NCBI RefSeq assembly: GCF_018324205.1
Contig: NZ_AP023356.1
Coordinates: forward strand, 5,624,001 to 5,688,000
DNA length: 64,000 nucleotides
Reading direction: 5' to 3'
Origin: Actinoplanes ianthinogenes
Lineage (GTDB): Bacteria > Actinomycetota > Actinomycetes > Mycobacteriales > Micromonosporaceae
Positions 42,397 through 51,615 of the stretch are shown here, in pieces. A program made the position numbers and the translations under genes. How positions within the stretch are numbered: position 1 is the stretch's first letter; every line of letters starts with the position of its first letter. The notes under the pieces were generated by a model. It searched no databases. It was given only the letters and a program-made list of their open reading frames with translations, and was not told the DNA's origin.

Positions 42397-44214
42397 ATGA
42401 CCGACACGGATGTGGTCCAGGGCGAGGGCTTCGTCTGGCGCGCTCGGGAGCCTGACGGGCACCTGCCGTCCGTCTCGTACGGGGTGACGCTGGTGGGTAA
42501 GGCCACGGTCACCAACCCGTCGGGTGCGGGCCTCGCGCGTCACATCGCGGACGTGGCCGCCCACGGCGATTACGCGTTCCTCACGGTATACCGGCATCCG
42601 ACGTGTGTGCGGACAGGCGCCTACGTCATCAACATCAGCGACCCGAAAGCGCCCTTCGAGGTCGAGAGCGCGTTCGTCGAGACCACGAACGGCAACTACG
42701 TCGGCGAGGGTCCGTGCGTGATCGAGATCGCCAACGAGTACTTCAGTGGTGCGCTGTTGATCCACCCCCAAGAGCACTACATCCTGGCCGATGCACCCGA
42801 TCCGACCGAGCCGCGCCAGCGGGGTGGCATCAGCATCTGGGACATTTCCGACCCGGAGAATGCCCAGCTCCTCGCCGCCCACGCCGGCGACTACACGGAT
42901 GCGCACAATGAGCCTGCGGACCAGGCCCTGGCGGCGTACTACACCTGCGCCTGGACGGACAGCTCCACCAACCGCACCTACGTCAGTTTCGTCACCGACA
43001 AGCCCACCACCGACATCGTCATCATGGAGATCACTGATCCCCGTAACCCGGTGACGGTCAACGCCCTTGACCTGAGGGTTGCACCGTTCCATGTGACCGG
43101 AGACCCTTCGAAGGGCCTCATCTCGGTGTTCGGGCACGCCGTCGACGTACGCCAGGTCGGCGACCGGTACGTCATGACCGCGACGTACTGGGACGGCGGG
43201 TACGTGCTGCTCGACGTCACCGACCCGACGCCGGGCAACGTCTCGCTGATTGCCCGGACCGAGTACGCCGAATTCGACGAGGAGCGTGCCAAGCGCGGGC
43301 AGCAGATCTGGCCGGAGGGCAACGCCAACCATCACGACCTCTCGCCCGACGCCGAGTACCTGGTGGGCGCCGACGAGAACATCGAAGCCTATCGCCTGCT
43401 CGGCACGATCACATCGGGTCCGCACGCCGGCACCGATTACATCGCGGCCTGGAGCCCGGGTTCGGCACCGGTCGATGCCGACCACCCCATCTCCGGTACG
43501 CCCACCTTTGTCGGCTCCGGCTGCCCCGGCACTGTGCCGCCCGGGCGCGGGATCGCGCTCATCGAACGTGACGCCTCGATCCTGACCGGCGGGTCGGCCC
43601 CGGGATGCGCGTTCCAGGAGAAGCTCGATGCCATCACCGCGGCCGGCTACAGCGCGGGCATCATCTTCAACCACCAGGGGCCGGACGCCATGCAGCAGTT
43701 CCCCACGGCGGCCACGGGAACGATCCCGCTGATGTTCGTCAACCGCCTGACGGGTCTGCGGCTTCTCGGTGTGCCTGACGTGACCGAGGAGACCGCCGGC
43801 ACCACCCCGACACCGGCCGATCCCGTGGTCTGCGCGACCGATGTCAAGTCGGAGTTCGTCGGCTGGGGCTACCTCCGGCTGTTCAAGACGGACATCCCGG
43901 GCAGCGGCGCCGGCTCGGTCACCCAGATCGACACGTACGCCATCCCCGAGTCACAGGACCCGAGGTACGGCACCGGCTTCGGCGACTTCTCGGCGTCGCA
44001 CGTGGCGATCGACCCCGATCGCCGGCTGGTGTACGCGACCTTCTTCGCGGGCGGCCTCCGGGTGCTGAGCTACGGCAGCGACGGCCTGCGGGAGGTCGGC
44101 GCCTTCCGCGAGCCCGGCGTCGACTTCTGGGGCGTCAAAGTCCACAAGATCGGTGAAAAGAACTACGTCCTGGTCTCCGACCGGAACTTCGGCCTCTACA
44201 TCTTCGACTTCTGA
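42397..44214 (+). CDS. LVIVD beta-propeller protein with inserted PA domain
   Basis: This 605-residue protein shows repeated beta-propeller blades of the LVIVD/choice-of-anchor type (GAYVINISDP, GGISIWDISDPENAQLL, GYVLLDVTDPTPGNVSLI, NFGLYIFDF). A protease-associated (PA) domain is inserted around residues 370-480 (RGIALIERD, AGYSAGIIFNHQG, IPLMFVNRLTG). I see no signal peptide. It does not resemble a known peptide-tailoring enzyme. It opens the operon containing FAD oxidoreductase, carrier protein and two NRPS genes, with GGGAGG before the ATG. It may bind or modify the product, or act in resistance; I cannot assign a function. Confidence 0.75.
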   Translation: MTDTDVVQGEGFVWRAREPDGHLPSVSYGVTLVGKATVTNPSGAGLARHIADVAAHGDYAFLTVYRHPTCVRTGAYVINISDPKAPFEVESAFVETTNGNYVGEGPCVIEIANEYFSGALLIHPQEHYILADAPDPTEPRQRGGISIWDISDPENAQLLAAHAGDYTDAHNEPADQALAAYYTCAWTDSSTNRTYVSFVTDKPTTDIVIMEITDPRNPVTVNALDLRVAPFHVTGDPSKGLISVFGHAVDVRQVGDRYVMTATYWDGGYVLLDVTDPTPGNVSLIARTEYAEFDEERAKRGQQIWPEGNANHHDLSPDAEYLVGADENIEAYRLLGTITSGPHAGTDYIAAWSPGSAPVDADHPISGTPTFVGSGCPGTVPPGRGIALIERDASILTGGSAPGCAFQEKLDAITAAGYSAGIIFNHQGPDAMQQFPTAATGTIPLMFVNRLTGLRLLGVPDVTEETAGTTPTPADPVVCATDVKSEFVGWGYLRLFKTDIPGSGAGSVTQIDTYAIPESQDPRYGTGFGDFSASHVAIDPDRRLVYATFFAGGLRVLSYGSDGLREVGAFREPGVDFWGVKVHKIGEKNYVLVSDRNFGLYIFDF

Positions 44215-44255
44215 TCACGCGCTGAGTGGCATCATCCAAATCTGAGGAGCCCGGG

Positions 44256-45797
44256 GTGTCCAATCCGACCATGAAGTCTCCTGATCTCGCATTCGCCGCC
44301 GGCGCCAAGAGGCCGACCAAGGCTGATGTGGTGATCATCGGCAACGGCGCGCTCGGCATGTTTCTTGCCGACGAGTTGATCGAGCGCCAGGTCGGATCAG
44401 TGGTGGTGGTGGGTCCGAGCCATCGCGACACGGGCGCCAGCCAGGCGGCCGGTGCGATGCTCGGCTGTTTCGGTGAGACCACGACCGAATCGCTGCGGAC
44501 CGGCGCCGCGCGGACGAGGTTCGAGCTCGGCATCTCCGCCCATGACAAATGGCCCGAGGCGCTGCGGCGGCTCGGTGAGTTCGCGCCGTCCGACCGGCCG
44601 TTGCAGACGACGACGGAATCGCACATCATCCTGAACGCCGTCGGAGCCGAACTGGACACGGTGAACTTCGCCGCGATCATCGACGCCCTCGACGAGTACG
44701 ACAAGCCGTGGACGGAGATCGACCCGACCGACATCCCCGGTTACAACCCCCGGACGGAGTCGCGCGCATTGCGTGCCATTCATCTGCCGACGGAGGGGGC
44801 CGTGGATGCTCGCGGGGTGCTGGCGGCGCTGGAACGCCGATTGCGGCACGGCGGAGCGATCCTTCTCGATCAGACGGTACGGAAGCTGGTCGGCAGCGAC
44901 GAGGCGGTGACCGGGGTCGAGCTGGACGACGGCCATCTCATCGAAGCCGGCGCTGTCGTCGTGGCCGCCGGCATCCACAGCGAGTCGCTGGTGCGCACCG
45001 TGTTCGACGTGCCCGACCTGATGCCGACCTTTCCGGGGCTCGGCTTCGCGATGATCGCCAAGCGGACGGGAGGCGAACCGTTCACCAGCGTGGTTCGGAC
45101 GCCGAATCGCGGGTTCGCCTGCGGACTGCACGTGGTGCCGCAAGGCGGCGGGCTGGAGTACTACGGCGCGACCAACCGCCTGGTGAACACCATCTCCAGT
45201 GTCACCTGGATGGCCGACGTCCGTTTCTTGGCCCAGTACTCGATGCAACAGCTCGACGAGCGGGCAGCCATCCACGAGGTCACGAAATGGTGCTCCGGCA
45301 ACCGTCCCGTCACGCTCGACGGATTCCCGTTGGTCGGCTGGATGCCACCCTCGGGCCTGTATCTGATGACGGGCACCTACCGTGACGGCTTCCACTGTGC
45401 GCCCCTGCTGGCCGAGCACGTCGCCAATGAACTACAGGGAAAGTCCGGAATCATCGACGCGATCTTCCAGCCGATGCGCAAGCCGGTGGCGACCAGGACC
45501 GTGGAATGGTCGATCGATGAATATGTCACCCACAGCCTCGCCGCCTGGTTCGAGACCGGCGCGCAGGCCGCACCGCAGATGACGACCTCGCAGCTCACCG
45601 ACTACTACCGCACCATGGCCGTGCAGACCTATGAGCAGCTCGGCGTCGATTACGGCCTGGGCCCCGACATTCTCTGGTACGCCCAGGGGAACCTGCATGG
45701 TGCACGTCGTGTCGCGCGCTATCTGCGTACCTTCAAGGGCGATGGCGACGTGACCCAACCGGCTGGGGCCACAACCGGCACCGGGGGGACGCGGTAG
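44256..45797 (+). CDS. FAD-dependent amino-acid-oxidase-like oxidoreductase
   Basis: This 513-residue protein of the DAO (glycine/D-amino acid oxidase) superfamily has the dinucleotide-binding ADVVIIGNGALGMFLADEL near residue 25, followed by GASQAAGAML. The C-terminal FAD-contact segment is NRPVTLDGFPLVGW. It probably oxidises an amine or amino acid, possibly while bound to the carrier protein encoded 2 bases downstream. About 80 C-terminal residues (after PMRKPVATRTVEW) are additional to the usual domain. GTG at 44256 has GAGGAG upstream; 44226 and the ATG at 44271 are alternatives. Confidence 0.82.
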   Translation: MSNPTMKSPDLAFAAGAKRPTKADVVIIGNGALGMFLADELIERQVGSVVVVGPSHRDTGASQAAGAMLGCFGETTTESLRTGAARTRFELGISAHDKWPEALRRLGEFAPSDRPLQTTTESHIILNAVGAELDTVNFAAIIDALDEYDKPWTEIDPTDIPGYNPRTESRALRAIHLPTEGAVDARGVLAALERRLRHGGAILLDQTVRKLVGSDEAVTGVELDDGHLIEAGAVVVAAGIHSESLVRTVFDVPDLMPTFPGLGFAMIAKRTGGEPFTSVVRTPNRGFACGLHVVPQGGGLEYYGATNRLVNTISSVTWMADVRFLAQYSMQQLDERAAIHEVTKWCSGNRPVTLDGFPLVGWMPPSGLYLMTGTYRDGFHCAPLLAEHVANELQGKSGIIDAIFQPMRKPVATRTVEWSIDEYVTHSLAAWFETGAQAAPQMTTSQLTDYYRTMAVQTYEQLGVDYGLGPDILWYAQGNLHGARRVARYLRTFKGDGDVTQPAGATTGTGGTR

Positions 45798-45799
45798 CA

Positions 45800-46057
45800 A
45801 TGCCGGCTCATCAACCGTCTGTCGCGGAAACCGTTCGCAGCCTCGTGACGAAGCAGCTCAACCTGAATGGGTACAGCCAGGATCTTCGCCCTGACGATGA
45901 TCTCTGGAACCTGGGCATGACATCCCTGACGTGCCTGGGCCTGATGTTGTCCATCGAGGACACGTTCGAGATCGAGCTGCCGGACGAGGCGCTCAAGGAG
46001 GCAACCTTCCGCAGCATCAACACGATTTCCGCGGCGGTTGAGAGTTCGCGCAAATAG
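45800..46057 (+). CDS. free-standing acyl carrier protein
   Basis: The 85-residue four-helix carrier protein has its phosphopantetheine serine in LGMTSLTCLGLML, and downstream FEIELPDEAL is a typical helix-3 segment. It lies 2 bases after the FAD oxidoreductase and 19 bases before the NRPS, strongly suggesting that the three act together: an acyl or aminoacyl group held here, oxidised by the flavoenzyme and passed to the condensation domain. The loading enzyme may be the free A domain at 49942. Confidence 0.88.
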   Translation: MPAHQPSVAETVRSLVTKQLNLNGYSQDLRPDDDLWNLGMTSLTCLGLMLSIEDTFEIELPDEALKEATFRSINTISAAVESSRK

Positions 46058-46076
46058 GCACGAGTTTGGGGTAGCA

Positions 46077-49000
46077 ATGCCGGCACGCCAGTCGCGCCCG
46101 AGGAACCCGGTCCCACCGTTTCGCGACAGCACGGCGAGCGCATTCCCGCTGTCGGCGGGACAGGAGCGAATGTGGTGGCTGCGCCAACTGGACTCGTCGC
46201 ACGACCAGTACCACATCAGCTGTGGCTGGCGGTTTCCGGCGGAGGTGAACCGCGAGGCATTGCTCGCCGCTCTCGACGCCCTGGTGCGGCGCCACGAGAT
46301 CCTGCGGACGAAGTTCGTCATGTCGCCGGACGGGACGGTCACCCAGGAGATCGTCGACCATGTCGAGATCCCGCTCGTCTGGGCCGGCCCCGACTGGCGG
46401 GAAGCCGTCGAGCAGGCCGCCGTGCGGCCGTTCGACCTGGCGCGGCCTCCGCTGGTTCGAGCGGTGGCCGCGGAGTTGGCCGACGGGCCCGGCCTGTTGG
46501 TGACGATGCACCACATCATCACCGACAGGTGGTCGATGGACGTCTTCGCCAGGGATCTGTTCGAGCTGTACGAGGCGGCCTTGACGGCCAGGACACCGCG
46601 CCTTCCGGAGCTGCCCGTCCAGTACGGCGACTACGCCAGGTGGCAGCGCGACTTCCTGACCGACGACCTGCTCCGATCCCAGCTGAACTACTGGACCGAG
46701 GCGCTGGCCGGCTACGAACCGTTGGAACTGCCCCTGGATCGGCCTCGGCCCACGACGGTCGACGCGGTCGGCGAGACGGTCGTGCTCGAGCTGTCGAGGG
46801 AGGCCACGGCGGCCATGACCGCCCTGGCCTGGCGTACGCGCGCGAGCCCGGCGATGGTGGTCAGTGCCGCGTTCGTCGCGACGCTCCGGGCCTTCTGCGG
46901 CCAGTCCGACGTCGTCATCGGCGCCATCGTGTCCGACCGGACACACCCGGACCTGCGAGATCTGATCGGGTTCTTCATCAACACCATGATCCTGCGGGTC
47001 GACCTGACCACGACGGAGCTGACCTTTCGCGAGGCGATCACCCGGACCCGGGACGCCTGGATGGCCGCGGACGCGCACCAGGACGCGCGGCTCGAGCAGA
47101 TCGTGGGTGCGCTCAACGCCGGGTCGGAGGCGCACCGGAACCCGATCTTCGACGTCGTCGTGAATCACGCCGGCGACCGGGATGACCTGGCCGAGGATCC
47201 GGACGCGCCGGTGTGGTGGGAACCCGACCTGCCGGTGACTGCCAGGTTCGACCTCTCGCTCACCACCCGGATCGTCGAGGGGCGGCTGCGGGCGACGTTC
47301 GTGTACCCGACCGCGCTGTTCAACCGGGCCACGATCGCCACGCTCGCGGATCGCTACCTCCGCACGCTCGAACAGGGCGTGGCGACGCCGGACGCGCCGA
47401 TGCGCGACTTCGACCTGCTCACCCGGGCCGACCGCACGCTGCTGCGGCGCGGCAACGATCGGACTCCGGCGTCCGGGATCACCGTTGTCGAACGTCTGCA
47501 GACCCGGGCCGCCCGCACGCCGGACGCGCCGGCGGTGGTCGGTGACGGCGGCCCGCTGTCCTACGGGCAGCTGAACGAACGCGCGAACCGGCTGGCCCGA
47601 CACCTGCTGACCCTGGGCGTCGGACCGGAGAAGGTGGTCGGCGTCTGCCTGGAACGCACCGTCGAACGATTCGTGGTGCTGCTCGCGCTGGCCAAATGCG
47701 GCGCACCGTACCTGCCCGTCGACCCCGACTTCCCCGCCGACCGGATCCGTCTGCTGATGTCGGATGCCGCCGCCGTCTTGATGATCGTCGGCTCGCCGCT
47801 TCTGGGCCGCCTGCCCTCGATGGAGACGCCGGTTCTCACCATCGGTGACGGCAGCCCGGACCTGACCGGATACGCCACCGACAATCTTCCGACTCTCCCG
47901 GCTCCGGACAGTCTGGCCTACCTGATATCGACATCCGGATCGACCGGAAACCCCAAGTCGGTGGCGATCTCACATCGAGCCCTGAGCCGGCTGGTGGAAG
48001 GCGCACCGCACTATCTCGAGGTAGGCCCGGGATCGGTGTTCCTCCAGACCGGTCCGCTGACATTCGATGTCGCCGTGCTCGAATGGGCACCGCTGGCCCA
48101 CGGCGGCCGGGTGGTGGTCGCCGATCCCGGGTCCCTCCTCGACGGCCTGCGGGATGTCCTGTGCGAACACCAGGTCACCACGCTCAAGCTGGTCTCTCCG
48201 CAGCTCGACATCCTCGTCGAGCAGGATCCGCACATCCTGTCCGGGCTGCGCCAGCTCGTCGTCGGCGGCGACGTCGTCAATCCGAGGAGCTTCGCCCTGG
48301 TGGAGGGACTCCTGCCCGGCTGCCGGGTGGTGGCGTCGTACGGTCCGACCGAGTGCACGGTGCTGGCCACCGTGTTCGAAGGCGGGCCGTGGTCGGGCAG
48401 AGTTCCGATCGGCCGCCCCATCCCGCACACGAGTGCCTACATCCTCGACGAGGACCTCCAGCCGGTCTCGGTCGGCATGCGCGGCGAGATCTTCCTGGCC
48501 GGCGACGGATTGGCCAGGGGATACCATGCCCGCCCCGGCCTGACCGCGGCGTCGTTCGTCCCCGATCCGTTCGGGCCGCCCGGGTCGCGCATGTACCGCA
48601 CCGGAGACCTGGGCCGCTACCTACCGAACGGAGCCATCGACTTCCTCGGCCGCACCGACCACCAGGTCAAGATCCGTGGCTTCCGGATCGAGACCAGCGA
48701 GGTCGAACACGCCCTGCTGCGCCATCCCGACATCACCGCGGCGGCGGTCGTCCGGGCCACCCTGGCGACCGGCCCCGCGCTGGTCGCCTACATCGTGGCG
48801 GCCAGGTCGGTGGACATGGGGGCGCTGCGCGACATGCTCCGCGAGACACTGCCCGCGTACATGCGCCCGGACCACTTCGTCACGATGCCCCGATTCACCC
48901 TGACCGCGCACAACAAGATCGACCGCGCCGCGCTGCCACCGGTCACCACCGCCACCACGCCCGCCGGAGTGGACCTGCCGCCCGCGACCGGGCTCGAAGC

Positions 49001-49934
49001 ACGGGTCGTCGCGGCATGGTCCGCCGTGCTCGGCAGGCCGCTGTCGGCCTCCGACGACTTCTTCGACCAGGGCGGGCACTCCCTGCTGGTGCCGCGTGCG
49101 ACCGCGACCCTCCGCCGCGAACTCGGCCGCGAGGTGCCGTTGCAGCTGATGCTGGAATATCGGACGCCGGCGAGCTACGCGACCGCGATCCTGCGTGAGA
49201 GCCTGCCCGACCTCAGCGCGGCCTCGCGTGAGGACCGGCTCGTCCAGCGAACCTGGCGCGGCGAGAAGCTGGCCGGCCGCCGGCGCGTGGATCTGTTCAT
49301 CTCCACCGAGAACCCGCTCCGGAGCAATGCCGACCTCCCGTTGCTGATCGTCCTCGACGGCTCCGAGTTCGTGGAGATCATGCGCCTGCCGGCGATTCTG
49401 GACCGGCTCTCCCTCCAGGATCGGATCCCCACCACCGCGGCGATATTCCTGAGTCCGAGCGAGTGGTCGACCCGCCGCAGCGAGCTCCTCGACGACGGGA
49501 TCGTCGACGCGCTCGCCGACGAGTTGCTTCCCTACCTGCGCACCTGGCTCGGGAACCGGCCGGTCGGCCGCGCCGTCGTGGTGGGCGCGAGTCTGGGGGC
49601 GGTCACGGCGATCCGCTCCGCGCTGCGCCGGCCGGATCGCTTCCACGGCGCCGTGGCCATCTCCGGCCCGCTGAGCGAACATCGGCTCGGCCCGGCGAGG
49701 CCCGGCCGGTCGGGAGGCGGGTCGCGGTTCTTCCTGTCCGCGAGCCGGGAGGAGAAGGACATCATCCTCGACGACGGACTCAGCTTGGTGGAAGCGACCG
49801 AACGCACAGCTGACGAGCTCGCGGCCGACGGACATGTCGTACGAAGCGCGATCGGGGAAGGCGGCCACACCTACGCGGCGTGGGAGTCGATGCTCCCCGA
49901 TGCGATCCGCTGGTCGCTGGGCGACCGGACTTAG
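46077..49934 (+). CDS. non-ribosomal peptide synthetase, C-A-T-esterase
   Basis: This 1285-residue module has C with HHIITDR near residue 144 (Arg for the final Gly of HHxxxDG), A with STSGSTGNPK near 620, YGPTECT near 755 and HNKIDRAAL, and T with GGHSL near 998. By-eye specificity D-V-L-K-V-G-S-V-L shares Lys278-Val-Gly with Asp-type codes. The last 230 residues are not a normal thioesterase. They resemble enterochelin-esterase (Fes/IroE) hydrolases: LPLLIVLDG, nucleophile in GASLGAV near 1170 and histidine in GEGGHTYAAW near 1263. This domain may release or trim the product. I chose ATG at 46077; an upstream ATG in the same frame overlaps the carrier gene. Confidence 0.92.
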   Translation: MPARQSRPRNPVPPFRDSTASAFPLSAGQERMWWLRQLDSSHDQYHISCGWRFPAEVNREALLAALDALVRRHEILRTKFVMSPDGTVTQEIVDHVEIPLVWAGPDWREAVEQAAVRPFDLARPPLVRAVAAELADGPGLLVTMHHIITDRWSMDVFARDLFELYEAALTARTPRLPELPVQYGDYARWQRDFLTDDLLRSQLNYWTEALAGYEPLELPLDRPRPTTVDAVGETVVLELSREATAAMTALAWRTRASPAMVVSAAFVATLRAFCGQSDVVIGAIVSDRTHPDLRDLIGFFINTMILRVDLTTTELTFREAITRTRDAWMAADAHQDARLEQIVGALNAGSEAHRNPIFDVVVNHAGDRDDLAEDPDAPVWWEPDLPVTARFDLSLTTRIVEGRLRATFVYPTALFNRATIATLADRYLRTLEQGVATPDAPMRDFDLLTRADRTLLRRGNDRTPASGITVVERLQTRAARTPDAPAVVGDGGPLSYGQLNERANRLARHLLTLGVGPEKVVGVCLERTVERFVVLLALAKCGAPYLPVDPDFPADRIRLLMSDAAAVLMIVGSPLLGRLPSMETPVLTIGDGSPDLTGYATDNLPTLPAPDSLAYLISTSGSTGNPKSVAISHRALSRLVEGAPHYLEVGPGSVFLQTGPLTFDVAVLEWAPLAHGGRVVVADPGSLLDGLRDVLCEHQVTTLKLVSPQLDILVEQDPHILSGLRQLVVGGDVVNPRSFALVEGLLPGCRVVASYGPTECTVLATVFEGGPWSGRVPIGRPIPHTSAYILDEDLQPVSVGMRGEIFLAGDGLARGYHARPGLTAASFVPDPFGPPGSRMYRTGDLGRYLPNGAIDFLGRTDHQVKIRGFRIETSEVEHALLRHPDITAAAVVRATLATGPALVAYIVAARSVDMGALRDMLRETLPAYMRPDHFVTMPRFTLTAHNKIDRAALPPVTTATTPAGVDLPPATGLEARVVAAWSAVLGRPLSASDDFFDQGGHSLLVPRATATLRRELGREVPLQLMLEYRTPASYATAILRESLPDLSAASREDRLVQRTWRGEKLAGRRRVDLFISTENPLRSNADLPLLIVLDGSEFVEIMRLPAILDRLSLQDRIPTTAAIFLSPSEWSTRRSELLDDGIVDALADELLPYLRTWLGNRPVGRAVVVGASLGAVTAIRSALRRPDRFHGAVAISGPLSEHRLGPARPGRSGGGSRFFLSASREEKDIILDDGLSLVEATERTADELAADGHVVRSAIGEGGHTYAAWESMLPDAIRWSLGDRT

Positions 49935-49941
49935 TCGATAG

Positions 49942-51513
49942 GTGGTGCTTGTGGTGCAGGATTCTCGACGGTCGGCCCGGACCGCGGGTGCACGGACCCT
50001 GGTCGATCTCCTGGAGCGCCAGTTTCGCGAGCGGCCGGCGGCCACGGCCATCCGGACCTCGGCACGCTCGTGGACCTATGCCGAGCTCGATCGGCTGTCG
50101 GCGCGACTCGCGCGGCAGCTGGTGGCCGACGACGCCGGACCGATCGTCGGTCTCATCGCGCGGCACTGCCCGGCCGCGTTGATCGGCATCGTCGCCATCC
50201 TGCGAAGCGGCGCGGCGTGTCTGCCGATGAGCCCCGACGATCCGCCGCTGCGCAATCGCGGGGTGCTCGACGACGTCGGCTGCGGGCGCGTCCTCGCCAC
50301 CGCGCCGGTCGACTGGCTGCCCGACGCTCAGCTCATTGACGTAACCGGCCCGCAGACGGGCCACGACAGCCTCGCCGCCACGGAGCTCCCCTCGCCGAGG
50401 CCGCTCGACCTGGCATACGCGCTCACCACGTCGGGCTCGACCGGGCGGCCCAAGATCGTCGGCGTGCCGCACGAAGGCCTCCTGAACCTGATCATCGCCT
50501 CGTTCGAGGACATCGACCTGATCAGGACCGACGACGTGATGCTGTGGACGACCGCGCTCACGGTGGACAGCACCATGCACGACTGCCTGATGCCGCTCTG
50601 CTTCGGCGCCTGCGTCGCCATCGCCGACGGCGGCGACCTGCCCGCCAACCGCATCCTGCGCACCGTCCGCGCGCTCGGCGTGACCGCGCTGGAAGTCCCG
50701 GCCGCGGTGCTCGGGCCGTACGGGACGGCTCTGCTTCCCCGGCTGGCCGCGGCCGGTGTGCGCCTGGTCATCACCGGCGGGTCCCAACTCGACGGGCCGG
50801 GCCTGGGCAGCAACGACTCGCTGGTCGTCCACAACGGTTACGGCCCGACCGAGGCCTCGGTGGCCGCGACGTGGTATCCCTGCGACGCCTCGACCCCGCA
50901 GTGGGTCCCCATCGGGCGCCCGATCCGCAACGTGCGAGCCTATGTCCTCGACGAGGAGCTGAACCCCGTCCCGGCCGGCGACACCGGCCAGATGTACCTG
51001 GCCGGCGCCGGTCTTGCCAGAGGCTATCTCGGTCATCCCGGCCGCACGGCGGCCTCGTTCCTCCCGGACCCGTTCGCCGAGAGGCCCGGCGAGCGCATGT
51101 ACGCCACCGGGGACAGCGTTCGGCTTCAGCCGGACGGGAACTACGTGTACGTCGGCCGGATCGACGACCAGGTCAAGATCAGTGGGTACCGGGTCGAGAT
51201 CGGCGAGGTCGAGCACAACCTGCGCAAATGCCGAGGTGTGGTCGACGCGGCAGCACTGTTGCGCGAGGACATCCCGGGCGGCGCGGCCATCGTCGCCTAT
51301 CTGGTCGGCGAACGGCGACCCGACGAGCTGATCACGAGCCAACTGGGTGATTGGCTACCCGCGCCGATGATTCCACGCGCCTACGTCTGGCTGGACGAGA
51401 TGCCTCTCAACCGCGCGGGCAAGATCGATCGTCGAGCACTCGCCAAGATGCTCGATTCCGCTGACCTCGATCCGTCAGAGGGTGCTGCTCCCCGCCTGAC
51501 CGTGTCGACTTGA
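49942..51513 (+). CDS. free-standing adenylation domain
   Basis: This protein of about 520 residues contains only an A domain: TTSGSTGRPKIVG near residue 165, GYGPTEAS near 300, the GRIDDQVKISGYRVE hinge and RAGKIDRRAL with the catalytic lysine. No T domain follows. By-eye specificity residues D-S-H-E-I-G-G-V-A match no code I know. It would load a carrier in trans: the free carrier at 45800, that at 29908, or the T domain of the C-A*-T-TE module whose own A domain is broken. Several GTG codons cluster at the start (49942, 49945, 49951, 49954). It is 7 bases after the preceding NRPS and is the last gene of the operon. Confidence 0.92.
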   Translation: MVLVVQDSRRSARTAGARTLVDLLERQFRERPAATAIRTSARSWTYAELDRLSARLARQLVADDAGPIVGLIARHCPAALIGIVAILRSGAACLPMSPDDPPLRNRGVLDDVGCGRVLATAPVDWLPDAQLIDVTGPQTGHDSLAATELPSPRPLDLAYALTTSGSTGRPKIVGVPHEGLLNLIIASFEDIDLIRTDDVMLWTTALTVDSTMHDCLMPLCFGACVAIADGGDLPANRILRTVRALGVTALEVPAAVLGPYGTALLPRLAAAGVRLVITGGSQLDGPGLGSNDSLVVHNGYGPTEASVAATWYPCDASTPQWVPIGRPIRNVRAYVLDEELNPVPAGDTGQMYLAGAGLARGYLGHPGRTAASFLPDPFAERPGERMYATGDSVRLQPDGNYVYVGRIDDQVKISGYRVEIGEVEHNLRKCRGVVDAAALLREDIPGGAAIVAYLVGERRPDELITSQLGDWLPAPMIPRAYVWLDEMPLNRAGKIDRRALAKMLDSADLDPSEGAAPRLTVST

Positions 51514-51615
51514 CCGTTTTGCGACTCATGGTGGGTTCGCGGGCGCCGCGTGACGCCGTGGAAGCGGCCCGGCCACTTCCGGTATTCGACCGCACTCGTC
51601 GCGTGGGTCCATCGC

